Assembly: GCF_001426885.1 (NCBI RefSeq)
Contig: NZ_LMFP01000029.1
Span: 137,089-201,088, forward strand
DNA length: 64,000 nt
Reading direction: 5' to 3'
Source: Pelomonas sp. Root1444
GTDB taxonomy: Bacteria; Pseudomonadota; Gammaproteobacteria; Burkholderiales; Burkholderiaceae_C
Each line of letters begins with the position of its first letter. Within the stretch, counting starts at the first letter, position 1. This document shows positions 35,789 through 43,665 of the stretch, piece by piece. The notes under the pieces were generated by a model, which was given only the letters and a program-made list of their open reading frames with translations, did no database searches and was not told the DNA's origin. The translations under genes and the position numbers were made by a program.

Positions 35789-36916
35789 TCAGCGCCGGAA
35801 CTTGCCCGACTGGTCGACGATGGCCAGGTCCACGTAGTCCAGGCCGCTGTGGTCCTTGGCGTTGTAGCCGAGCTCGATGCCGCCCAGGTCGAAGCGGCCC
35901 ATGTTCTCCAGCGCATCGCGCAGGCTCTGGCGCGTGGGCAGCTTGCCGGCGCGCTTCAGGCCTTCCACCAGCACCTTGGCCGACACATAGCCTTCGACAA
36001 CCGTCGGCGTCAGCTCCATGCCGGCACCGCGGGCGGCGTCCAGCGCCTCTTTGATGAGGGGCTTGGCGATGGAACGCTCGTACGGGAACACCTGGCTGAC
36101 GATGACGCCGTAGGCGATATCGCCCAGGTCCTTGATGAAGCCGGCCGACGCGTTGTTCGACAAGGTCACCAGCTGCGCCGTCGAGCCCGCCGCGCGCACC
36201 GCCTTCATGCCCTGCACGACGGCCGTGCCCGAGCCGATGAAGACCACGGCCTGCGGCTGCTTGGCCAGCAGCTTGGGCATCAGCGGCCCGAAGTCTGGCC
36301 TGGCGCGGTCGTACTTCTCGTGGGCCACGGCCGTCTTGTTGGTCTTGGCGAGGCCGGAGAACGCGCCCTGCACGGCGTCTTCGCCGAAGGTGTCGTCCAC
36401 CTGCACGATGGCGATGCGCTCCACGCCGATCAGGCTCAGGTGCTCGATGGCCCGCTCGGCCTCGCGCTGGTAGGGCGCGCGCACGTTGAACAGCCACGGG
36501 TGCACGGGTTTGTGCAGCACCATCGCACCCGTCGAAGGCCCCACCAGCGGGATCTTGTGCTCCGTCAGCAGCGGCATGACGGCCTGCGTCAGCGGCGTGC
36601 CGCGGTTCAGGAAGAGGGCCATCACGCCCTGGTCGATCAACTGCTTGGCATTGGTGACCGCCAGCTTGGCGTCAAACTTGTCGTCCAGCGACACCAACGT
36701 GATCTTCTGGCCGTTGACGCCGCCGGTGGCGTTGACGATGTCGAAATACAGCTTCGCGCCCGAGGTCGCCTCTTTCACGCTGGCGGCGACCGTACCGGTG
36801 TGGCCCGCGGTCTGGCCGATGGTGATGTCGGCGTGGGCGGTGATGGGGCCGGCGAAGGCGGCGGCCGCGATCGCGGCGACGAGCAGGCGACGGGCCTGCT
36901 GCCGGAATGTGGTCAT
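35789..36916 (-). CDS. Branched-chain/aromatic amino-acid-type ABC substrate-binding protein
   Basis: 375 residues. Signal peptide (cleavage near AHA-DIT, about residue 29), then a type I periplasmic binding fold of the LivJ/HAAT family: IGQTAGHTGTVAASVKEATSGAKLYFDIVNATGGVNGQKI, VALVDD-like VQVDDTFGED, and SGKFRR end. No permease or ATPase genes follow, so it is an orphan binding protein. It precedes kynB by 99 nt on the same strand, so it may capture tryptophan, kynurenine or related compounds for the kyn pathway; this is inference from position only. Confidence 0.9.
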   Translation of the reverse strand: MTTFRQQARRLLVAAIAAAAFAGPITAHADITIGQTAGHTGTVAASVKEATSGAKLYFDIVNATGGVNGQKITLVSLDDKFDAKLAVTNAKQLIDQGVMALFLNRGTPLTQAVMPLLTEHKIPLVGPSTGAMVLHKPVHPWLFNVRAPYQREAERAIEHLSLIGVERIAIVQVDDTFGEDAVQGAFSGLAKTNKTAVAHEKYDRARPDFGPLMPKLLAKQPQAVVFIGSGTAVVQGMKAVRAAGSTAQLVTLSNNASAGFIKDLGDIAYGVIVSQVFPYERSIAKPLIKEALDAARGAGMELTPTVVEGYVSAKVLVEGLKRAGKLPTRQSLRDALENMGRFDLGGIELGYNAKDHSGLDYVDLAIVDQSGKFRR

Positions 36917-37195
36917 GCGTGGTCTCCAAGCTGCCCCTGACTGCGGCGGGCTCTGTGCGCTGGGCGCGACCTGCTCGCGGGAACGTCATTCAAGCACGCG
37001 CCAGGGGCAGGCAGATGACTGCCGCGCGACGGACATCGGCGACGCGTGGCGTTGGTCACATGCGTGAGCACCGGAAGTTCGCCCTGGCAGGCGCCCTTTC
37101 TTCCTTTGCCGCAGCAGTGGTGATGGGCGGCGCCGTAGGTCCGCCCCGCCGGCGTCAGCGGCCCGCAGGGCTCCCACGCCCGCGGGCCGCCCGGC

Positions 37196-37969
37196 TTACC
37201 TCGCCGTGACGGAGAAGTTCTTGGATCCGAAGTTCATGCCGCCCGACGAGGAGGTGATCTCGAACCCATACTGCACGTCGCCGACGACGAGGTCGCTGAT
37301 CCAGCCCTGGTTCCTCAGGTAGTTGAGGATGGCCAGCACGTTGATGGTCGTGTTGTTCGTCTTCGTGGTGCGCAGGAAGGAATACACCATGTTGGCGCCG
37401 TTGTGGCCGCGGTAGACGTTCCAGGTCGCGCCGCCCACGTTCACGTTGGTGTACACGGGGATCGCGCAGCCCGACGCGTTCCAGTTGTAGGAGATGGGCT
37501 TGACGTTGCCGCAGCCGGCCGCGGTGCCGGTGTAGTTCAGCCACAGCATGATCTCGTGGGCGTTGTTGCCCACCCAGACGTCGAAGGTCGATGACCAGGC
37601 GCCGCCGCCCGGCGTCGTGGCGGAGATGGTGGACGACAGCGTGGACAGCGAGCTGATGGTGCGGTTGACCGTGTAGCCGATGTGCGGATAGGACTTGATG
37701 CCCCCGGTGTTGGGCTGATCGGACCAGACGCCCCAATCGGCATTCGAGTTGGCCCAGATGGTCTGCGGGCCGACGGCCACGCCGCCGCAGGGGCCCCAGA
37801 CGTCGTTGTTGAAGTTGTAGCTGCCGTAGTTCCAGCTGGCGAACAGGTTGCTCGCCGAGCAGGAGGTCGTGGCGGGCGAGGAGGCGGCCCAGGTGGCGGC
37901 CTGCGCGCCGGAAGAGGCCAGCGCCATGGCGAAGACGGCGGCGCCCAACACGCGATGCAGTGATTTCAT
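37196..37969 (-). CDS. Glycoside hydrolase family 12-like endoglucanase
   Basis: 257 residues. Signal peptide to about residue 25 (ASSGAQA-A). The body is a GH12 jelly roll: NDVWGP near residue 57, SYPHIGYTV, FDVWVGNNAHEIMLWLNYTG with the nucleophile glutamate (HEIMLW), and the late GDVQYGFEITS with the acid/base glutamate. GH12 enzymes cleave beta-1,4-glucan or xyloglucan with retention, outside the cell or in the periplasm. Start ATG at 37969 with GGAGA 7 nt upstream. No other cellulose genes are near. Downstream (36917-37195) only a GC-rich inverted repeat is seen. Confidence 0.87.
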   Translation of the reverse strand: MKSLHRVLGAAVFAMALASSGAQAATWAASSPATTSCSASNLFASWNYGSYNFNNDVWGPCGGVAVGPQTIWANSNADWGVWSDQPNTGGIKSYPHIGYTVNRTISSLSTLSSTISATTPGGGAWSSTFDVWVGNNAHEIMLWLNYTGTAAGCGNVKPISYNWNASGCAIPVYTNVNVGGATWNVYRGHNGANMVYSFLRTTKTNNTTINVLAILNYLRNQGWISDLVVGDVQYGFEITSSSGGMNFGSKNFSVTAR

Positions 37970-38135
37970 AGGTCTCCAGTTGTCGTTGATTGAAGAAATG
38001 CCCGCGACGGTGGCGATGTCAGCGTTGTCGGGCGAATTAATTCGAGCCGCGGACAATTTGTTCGACCATCGGGCTTACCCGTTTCTCTGTAACAGGCTGC
38101 TCGACGCGAAGGGCCATCGAAGGGGTTCCCCGAGT

Positions 38136-39038
38136 TCAGCTTGCCGGCCTCGCAGCCAGGAAACGCTCTCTCAGCACCCCGGCCGAATCCGTTCGCCACG
38201 CGGCGAACACGGCCGAGCCGTCGACCTGCTCCGCCAACGGCCTGAAGACCGCGCCCTGGATGCCCGCCCGCTGGAACGCCGCCGGCACGATGGACACGCC
38301 CATGCCCTGGGCCACCAGCGACACGACCGACAGCCAGTGCCGACCTTCGTGCTGCAGCCGCGGGTAGAAGCCGTGCTGGCGGCAGATCTCGACGATGCGC
38401 GCGTGATAGTCCGGCGAGCCCTTGCGGGAAAACAGGATGAAGGGCGGGTCGCTCAAGGCCGCCAATGGGATCTCCGCCAGCGCTGCCAGCGGATGGCCGG
38501 CCGGCAGGCAGGCGAGGAAGGGTTCCCTGTAGAGCGGCTGCGCCACCAGCGCGGGCGGCAGGCGGTCGGTGTGGACGAGGCCGAGGTCCAGGTCCTCCTG
38601 CAGCAACGCGTCGATCTGGTCCTGCGAGTTCAACTCCACAACGACGACCTCGACCCTGGGGTGGGCGGCCTGAAAGGCCTGCAGCCAGGCCGACAAACCG
38701 TTGAACAGCGTGGAGCCGACGAAGCCCAGCCGCAGCCGCCCGACCTCGCCCGCCTGCACTTCGCGGGCCAGGGCGCAGGCGTCCTCGGCGCGGTCCAGCA
38801 GGGCTTGCGCGCTGGCGCGGAAGGCGGCGCCCGCGGGCGTCAGGCGCACGCCCTTGCTGTCGCGGTCAAAGAGCCGGGCGCCGACGCTGGCCTCCAACTG
38901 CTGGATGGCCACCGACAGCGGCGGCTGCGAGATGGCCAGGCGCTGGGCCGCGCGGCCGTAGTGCAGTTCCTCGGCCAGGGCGAGGAAGTAGCGCAGGTGG
39001 CGGAACTCCAGCGAGCGGCTCGTGTTTTCGATAGGCAT
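38136..39038 (-). CDS. LysR-family regulator, likely of gcdH
   Basis: 300 residues. N-terminal winged helix: LRYFLALAEELHYGRAAQRLAISQPPLSVAIQQLEASVGARLFDR at about residues 14-58, then an effector-binding periplasmic-fold domain. Start ATG at 39038 (MPIENTSR). Divergent from the glutaryl-CoA dehydrogenase gene with 107 nt between starts, the usual LysR-target layout, so it probably activates gcdH in response to glutarate or glutaryl-CoA. Two GAATCG direct repeats (39042 and 39072) lie between the genes; no clear T-N11-A palindrome was settled on. Confidence 0.92.
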   Translation of the reverse strand: MPIENTSRSLEFRHLRYFLALAEELHYGRAAQRLAISQPPLSVAIQQLEASVGARLFDRDSKGVRLTPAGAAFRASAQALLDRAEDACALAREVQAGEVGRLRLGFVGSTLFNGLSAWLQAFQAAHPRVEVVVVELNSQDQIDALLQEDLDLGLVHTDRLPPALVAQPLYREPFLACLPAGHPLAALAEIPLAALSDPPFILFSRKGSPDYHARIVEICRQHGFYPRLQHEGRHWLSVVSLVAQGMGVSIVPAAFQRAGIQGAVFRPLAEQVDGSAVFAAWRTDSAGVLRERFLAARPAS

Positions 39039-39145
39039 TGCGAATCGTCGAAGTCGTTTCTTGAATTGGACACGAATCGCAGCCGGGGGAATACTGGGCG
39101 CCATACGCGCCCTGCCGGCGCCCCGCATTGAAGAGGAGACCCGCC

Positions 39146-40324
39146 ATGGCCCAAAAGGCAAGCTTTCACTGGGACGACCCGCTGCTGCTGAACGAGCAGC
39201 TCACCGACGACGAGCGCATGGTGCGCGACGCGGCGGCGGCCTACTGCCAGGACCGCCTCAAGCCCCGCATCATCGAGGCCTTCCGCAACGAGAAGACCGA
39301 CGTGGGCATCTTCCGCGAGATGGGTGAGTTGGGCCTGCTGGGCCCGACCATCCCGGCCGAATACGGCGGCGCCGGCCTGAACTACGTCAGCTACGGCCTG
39401 ATCGCCCGCGAGGTGGAACGCGTCGACTCGGGCTACCGCTCGATGATGAGCGTGCAGTCGTCGCTGGTCATGGTGCCCATCAACGAGTTCGGCAACGAGG
39501 CGACCAAGCGGAAGTACCTGCCCAAGCTGGCCAGCGGCGAATGGATAGGCTGCTTCGGCCTGACCGAGCCCAACCATGGCTCCGACCCCGGCTCCATGGT
39601 CACGCGCGCCCGCAAGGTGGCCGGCGGCTACGAGCTGACGGGCAGCAAGATGTGGATCACCAACAGCCCGATCGCCGACGTGTTCGTCGTCTGGGCCAAG
39701 GACGACGAGGGCGCCATTCGCGGCTTCGTGCTGGACAAGGGCACGCCGGGCCTGGGCGCGCCGGCCATCCACGGCAAGGTGGGGCTGCGCGCGTCCGTCA
39801 CCGGCGAGATCGTCATGGACCGCGTGTTCTGCCCCGAGGAGAACGCCTTTCCCGACGTGCGCGGCCTCAAGGGTCCGTTCACCTGCCTGAACAGCGCGCG
39901 CTACGGCATCGCCTGGGGCGCGCTCGGCGCGGCGGAGGACTGCTGGCACACGGCGCGGCAGTACGTGCTGGACCGCCAGCAGTTCGGCAAGCCGCTGGCC
40001 GCCAACCAGCTGATCCAGAAGAAGCTGGCCGACATGCAGACCGAGATCACACTGGGCCTGCAGGGCTGCCTGCGCCTGGGCCGCATGAAGGACGAGGGCA
40101 CGGCGGCGGTGGAGATCACGTCCATCATGAAGCGCAACAGCTGCGGCAAGAGCCTGGATATCGCCCGCATGGCGCGCGACATGCTCGGCGGCAACGGCAT
40201 CTCCGACGAGTTCGGCATCGCGCGCCATCTGGTCAACCTGGAAGTGGTCAACACCTACGAGGGCACGCACGACATCCATGCGCTGATCCTGGGCCGGGCA
40301 CAGACGGGCATCGCGGCGTTTTGA
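39146..40324 (+). CDS. gcdH: Glutaryl-CoA dehydrogenase
   Basis: 392 residues. FAD enzyme that oxidises and decarboxylates glutaryl-CoA to crotonyl-CoA in lysine, hydroxylysine and tryptophan breakdown. [22 protein letters not shown] at the N-terminus, [16 protein letters not shown] and [20 protein letters not shown] for FAD/substrate binding, and the catalytic glutamate in [18 protein letters not shown] match GcdH closely. Start ATG at 39146 with GAGGAG 7 nt upstream. It stands alone behind a divergent LysR gene. Confidence 0.96.
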   Translation: MAQKASFHWDDPLLLNEQLTDDERMVRDAAAAYCQDRLKPRIIEAFRNEKTDVGIFREMGELGLLGPTIPAEYGGAGLNYVSYGLIAREVERVDSGYRSMMSVQSSLVMVPINEFGNEATKRKYLPKLASGEWIGCFGLTEPNHGSDPGSMVTRARKVAGGYELTGSKMWITNSPIADVFVVWAKDDEGAIRGFVLDKGTPGLGAPAIHGKVGLRASVTGEIVMDRVFCPEENAFPDVRGLKGPFTCLNSARYGIAWGALGAAEDCWHTARQYVLDRQQFGKPLAANQLIQKKLADMQTEITLGLQGCLRLGRMKDEGTAAVEITSIMKRNSCGKSLDIARMARDMLGGNGISDEFGIARHLVNLEVVNTYEGTHDIHALILGRAQTGIAAF

Positions 40325-40387
40325 TGACTTGAGACAGGGACAGCATGGCGAGGCATGCTCGCGGTCTTCCAAACCAGGAGACCGCCG

Positions 40388-40849
40388 ATGACGACTCGCC
40401 GCCACGCCCTGCTTGCCGCCGCCACACTGCCTGCCGCGGCGGGCAGCGCCACCGCCCAGGCCGGCTGGCCGGGCGCCGACGAGATTGCCAGGCGCGTGGA
40501 AGAGGCACGCGCTGCCGAGACGGCTTTTGCGGCGGCCTTTGCCGCGCGCGATGTGGCGGGCTTCCGGCGCCTGCTGGCGCCCGACACCATCTGGATGGGC
40601 AAGGCGCCGCTGCACGGCCCCGATGCCGTCATGGCGGCCTGGAACGGCCTGCTCACTGCGCCCAAGCCGCCGTTCAGCTGGTCGCCCGACCTGGTGCTGG
40701 TGCTGCCCAGCGGCGACCTGGCCCGCACCACGGGCCCGGTGTTGGACCTCGAGGGCAAGGTGACGGCGCGCTTCCAGTCGATCTGGCGCCGCAAGCCGGC
40801 GGGAGGCTGGGAGATCGTGTTCGACTTCGGCACCGAGGTGTGCCACTGA
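40388..40849 (+). CDS. Exported SnoaL/NTF2-like protein (DUF4440 type)
   Basis: 153 residues. The N-terminus MTTRRHALLAAATLPAAAGSATAQ looks like a twin-arginine-style signal. The mature part (AAETAFAAAFAARDVAGFRRLLAPDTIWMG, GPDAVMAAWNGLL, FQSIWRRKPAGGWEIVFDFG) has the cone-shaped alpha+beta pattern of DUF4440/SnoaL-like proteins. The family includes isomerases, hydratases and proteins without known activity, so no function is assigned. Start ATG at 40388, 63 nt after gcdH. Confidence 0.78.
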   Translation: MTTRRHALLAAATLPAAAGSATAQAGWPGADEIARRVEEARAAETAFAAAFAARDVAGFRRLLAPDTIWMGKAPLHGPDAVMAAWNGLLTAPKPPFSWSPDLVLVLPSGDLARTTGPVLDLEGKVTARFQSIWRRKPAGGWEIVFDFGTEVCH

Positions 40850-40863
40850 TCGTTCCTGCGCGG

Positions 40864-41421
40864 CTACTTGAACCGTTCGGCGCTGGTACGCAACTCTTGC
40901 AACGTCGGCAGTCCGCACGCCTTCCGGTCCGCGTCCGTCACGGCAGATTCATCGACGGCCGAAAGTTCCATCTTCCCCGTCTTTGCCGAACGCTCGAACT
41001 GCGTTCCATACCACTGCGGCTTGCCTGACCGAAGAAGCAACCTGTCCCAGGCGGAGCAGGTTGCTGCCTTGGGGCCTGGGCGCTCGGGGCGAAGCGCTGC
41101 AGCGATGTTGATCAGCGAGAAGGCCAGCTTGAAGTCCTCCGCCGTTTCGCCGTGATGAAAGACCGTCGCGGCGTTGAAGTAGTCCTCCGCGACGCGGACT
41201 TCGCCTTGCTCCAGCAACTGCATGACCTGGGTGCGGCGTTCAGCATCCCGACGGGCCAGCTTTTTGTCGTCGATGGCGTCGATCGGGCCGGCTCTGTCCT
41301 GCTGATCCGCGGCGGCGATCTCGCGAAGCTTGGAGTTGGGTTCGAGCGCTTGCGCGCCCGCGCCCAGCGTCGCCAGGACGATCAAGACGGCAAGGCGGCG
41401 CTTCCAAGGCTGATGGGGCAT
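40864..41421 (-). CDS. DUF6624-like exported protein
   Basis: 185 residues. Signal peptide MPHQPWKRRLAVLIVLATLGAGAQA. The mature protein has the pattern AAADQQDR, a run of RRDAERRTQVMQLLEQG, DYFNAATVFHHGET, then ALRPERPGPKAATCSAWDRLLLRSGKPQWYGTQF, which fits the DUF6624 family of unknown function (recalled from the AAxVFxHG and GxPQxxGTQ signatures). Two cysteines in the mature part could form a disulfide. Convergent with the SnoaL-like gene, 14 nt apart. Confidence 0.7.
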   Translation of the reverse strand: MPHQPWKRRLAVLIVLATLGAGAQALEPNSKLREIAAADQQDRAGPIDAIDDKKLARRDAERRTQVMQLLEQGEVRVAEDYFNAATVFHHGETAEDFKLAFSLINIAAALRPERPGPKAATCSAWDRLLLRSGKPQWYGTQFERSAKTGKMELSAVDESAVTDADRKACGLPTLQELRTSAERFK

Positions 41422-41458
41422 GCGTGTGTGGGCTATGGGTTGGGGAAGGTGAACTTCG

Positions 41459-42244
41459 TCATTTCCTGGTCAGCTGGATCTCGAACAGCGTTGGCCACAG
41501 CTTGCCGGTCACGAACAGCCGCTTCTTCTTCGCGTCGTAGGCAATGCCGTTGAGCACCGCGTCGGCGTTGGTGCGCTGGTTGGCCGGCAACAGGCCGCGC
41601 AGGTCGATCCAGCCCGTCACGCGGCCGGTCCTGGGGTCGATGCGGGCAATGCGGTCGGTCTGCCAGACGTTGGCCAGCACTTCGCCCTCCACCCATTCCA
41701 GCTCGTTGAGCTGGTCGACGGGTTGGCCATCTGCCGTCACGCGCACGCGGCGCAGTTCCTTGAAGGTCAGCGGGTCCAGGAAGCGCAGCTCGGCGGTGCC
41801 GTCGCTCATGATCAGCTCGCGCTCGTTGTGCGTCAGGCCCCAGCCCTCGCCGGGGTAGCTGAACTTGCGCCACAGCTTGAAGGTCTTGAGGTCCAGCACG
41901 AAGGCCGTGCCCTCCTGCCACGTGAGGCCGATGATGCGGTCGCCCCAGCGCGTGATGCCTTCACCGAACACCTCGGGCGGCAGCGCCACCTGCTGCACCA
42001 CGCGGCCGGTCTCGATCTCGACCTTGCGGATGCTCGAGCGGCCGTGCAGGCCGGTGCCTTCGAACAGGAAACCGTCGTGGAAGAACAGGCCCTGCGTGAA
42101 CGCGTCGGGGTCGTGCGGGTGGCTGCGCACGACTTTGAAGCCCTGCACCGGCGTGCCGGCCAAGGCCAGGGCCGCTGGCGCGACAGCGGCGCCTGCAAGC
42201 GCGGCCAGCAGCGCGCGGCGGCGTGGATGGAAGTTCGACGTCAT
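41459..42244 (-). CDS. Glutaminyl-peptide cyclotransferase (glutamine cyclotransferase)
   Basis: 261 residues. Signal region MTSNFHPRRRALLAALAGAAVAPAALA, with RRR giving a Tat-like look. The body is the five-bladed propeller of plant/bacterial glutaminyl cyclase: HPHDPDAFTQGLFFHDGFLFEGTGLHGRSSIRKVE, GEGITRWGDRIIGLTWQEG, GWGLTHNERELIMSDGTAELRFLDP, LNELEWVEGEVLANVWQTDRIARIDP, LNGIAYDAKKKRLFVTGKLWP. It converts N-terminal Gln of peptides to pyroglutamate, here in the periplasm. Last gene of the macA-macB-outer-membrane-factor operon, 23 nt behind. Confidence 0.93.
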   Translation of the reverse strand: MTSNFHPRRRALLAALAGAAVAPAALALAGTPVQGFKVVRSHPHDPDAFTQGLFFHDGFLFEGTGLHGRSSIRKVEIETGRVVQQVALPPEVFGEGITRWGDRIIGLTWQEGTAFVLDLKTFKLWRKFSYPGEGWGLTHNERELIMSDGTAELRFLDPLTFKELRRVRVTADGQPVDQLNELEWVEGEVLANVWQTDRIARIDPRTGRVTGWIDLRGLLPANQRTNADAVLNGIAYDAKKKRLFVTGKLWPTLFEIQLTRK

Positions 42245-42267
42245 GGGGCAGCCTGGAGATCGTTCGC

Positions 42268-43665
42268 TCACGCACCACCTAGCGACTTGAACAGCGCCGC
42301 CTGCCGCACCCATTGCTGCGCCCGCAGCTGGATGCGGTTCTGCTCGGCGTCCAGCCGCGCGCTCCTGGCCTGCAGCCAGTCGGCCCGGGCGATCGCGCCG
42401 GCCTCGTAGCGCAGCGTGGCCAGGCGTTCGTTCTCGACGGCTTCGCGCAGGCGGCCGTCGTTGGCAGCGAGCTGCTGGCGCAGGCGTTCGGCCTCGATGC
42501 GCTGGGCCTCGATGTCGGCCAGCGCCTTGTGGAGCGTGTCGCGCAGCGTCAGCGCGGCGGTGTCGAGTTCGGTGCGGGCGCCGTCGCGCTGCAGGGCCAG
42601 GCGTTGCCAGTCGATCGTCGGAATGACCAGGTTGGCGCCCAGCGAAGCCAGCGGCTGCGACAGCCAGTCGCGCGACTGGGAGCCGCCGGTGCTCAGGCCG
42701 GCATTGAAGCTCAGGCGCGGGTAGCGCTCGGCCTCGCTCACGCGCAGCCGGGCCAGTGCCGCGTCCACGCCGAAACGGTCGCGCTGCACGTCGGGCCGGC
42801 GGGCCAGCACCTCGGCGGGCTCGGCCAGGCGCCAGCGTGGCGGCTCGCTGGCGGGCAGGGCGGCTTCGGGCAACGGGCCCGGCAGCGGATCGTCCAGCAG
42901 CAGGGCCAGGCGCTGGCGTTGCAGCAGCGCGTCGGCGGCAAGGTCGGCCAGTCGGTTCTCGGCCGCCTGCACGGTGGCGGCGATCTTGTCGAGCTCGATG
43001 GGCAGCAGCTTGCCTTCGCGCACGCGGGCGCGGGTCAGCTCCAGCGTCTCGCGGGTCAACGCGAGCTGGGTTTCGGCCAGCGGCTGCCGGGCGCGAATGG
43101 CGGCCAAGGTCCAGTAGGCCTCGGCCACCTGGCTGCGGATGAGCAGCCGCGCGGCGGCAATGTCGGTGCGCGCGGCCTCGGCGTTGGCGCGCTGCGCGGC
43201 CTGGTTCTGCGCCAGGCGGTCCCACAGGTCGAGCTCGTAGCCCACGCCCACGTTGGCGCCGTAGCTGCGCGTCACGCCGGTGGAGGTGGTGACCGGGATG
43301 GTCACGCCGCCGACATCGACGTTGCGCGTGTTGCTTTCGGTCTCCAGCGGGCGGCTGGCGTTGGTGGACAGGCTGGCGCTGGGCATCCAGCGCAGTGCGC
43401 TCTGCTCGGCCAGCAGCTGCGCGCGCTTCCAGCGCTGCGCCGCCAGCGCGATGTCGCGGTTGGTCTGCAGCGCGCGGTCCTGCAGCGCGGCGAGCGTCGG
43501 GTCCAGCAGGCCGGCCCAGTCCGGCGTGGCGTCGCCGCTGGCCAGGCTCCATGCGGCGGGCACGGGCACGTCGGGCGCCCGGGCCGTGGGCCCCAGCGCG
43601 CAGCCGGCCAGCAGCAGGGCCGAGGCCAGCGCCATCGAAGTCAGTCTTGTTTTCATCTTGTTCAT
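42268..43665 (-). CDS. Outer-membrane efflux lipoprotein (NodT/TolC family)
   Basis: 465 residues. Lipoprotein signal with ALLLAGCALGP (Cys about 22). Two repeats of the outer-membrane-factor coiled-coil domain follow: WAGLLDPTLAALQDRALQTNRDIALAAQRWKRA and, in the second half, the matching ERYPRLSFNAGLSTG and RTELDTAALTLRDTLHKALADIEAQRIEAE. It forms the outer-membrane channel for the MacAB-type pump encoded upstream; its start overlaps the macB stop by 4 nt. Confidence 0.94.
   Translation of the reverse strand: MNKMKTRLTSMALASALLLAGCALGPTARAPDVPVPAAWSLASGDATPDWAGLLDPTLAALQDRALQTNRDIALAAQRWKRAQLLAEQSALRWMPSASLSTNASRPLETESNTRNVDVGGVTIPVTTSTGVTRSYGANVGVGYELDLWDRLAQNQAAQRANAEAARTDIAAARLLIRSQVAEAYWTLAAIRARQPLAETQLALTRETLELTRARVREGKLLPIELDKIAATVQAAENRLADLAADALLQRQRLALLLDDPLPGPLPEAALPASEPPRWRLAEPAEVLARRPDVQRDRFGVDAALARLRVSEAERYPRLSFNAGLSTGGSQSRDWLSQPLASLGANLVIPTIDWQRLALQRDGARTELDTAALTLRDTLHKALADIEAQRIEAERLRQQLAANDGRLREAVENERLATLRYEAGAIARADWLQARSARLDAEQNRIQLRAQQWVRQAALFKSLGGA

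Noticed and set aside
37061-37209. 48-codon + strand frame starting like a signal peptide (MREHRKFALAGALSSFAAA)
   Set aside because: It becomes Arg/Pro-rich and ends inside the GH12 gene with no ribosome site; at most a remnant.
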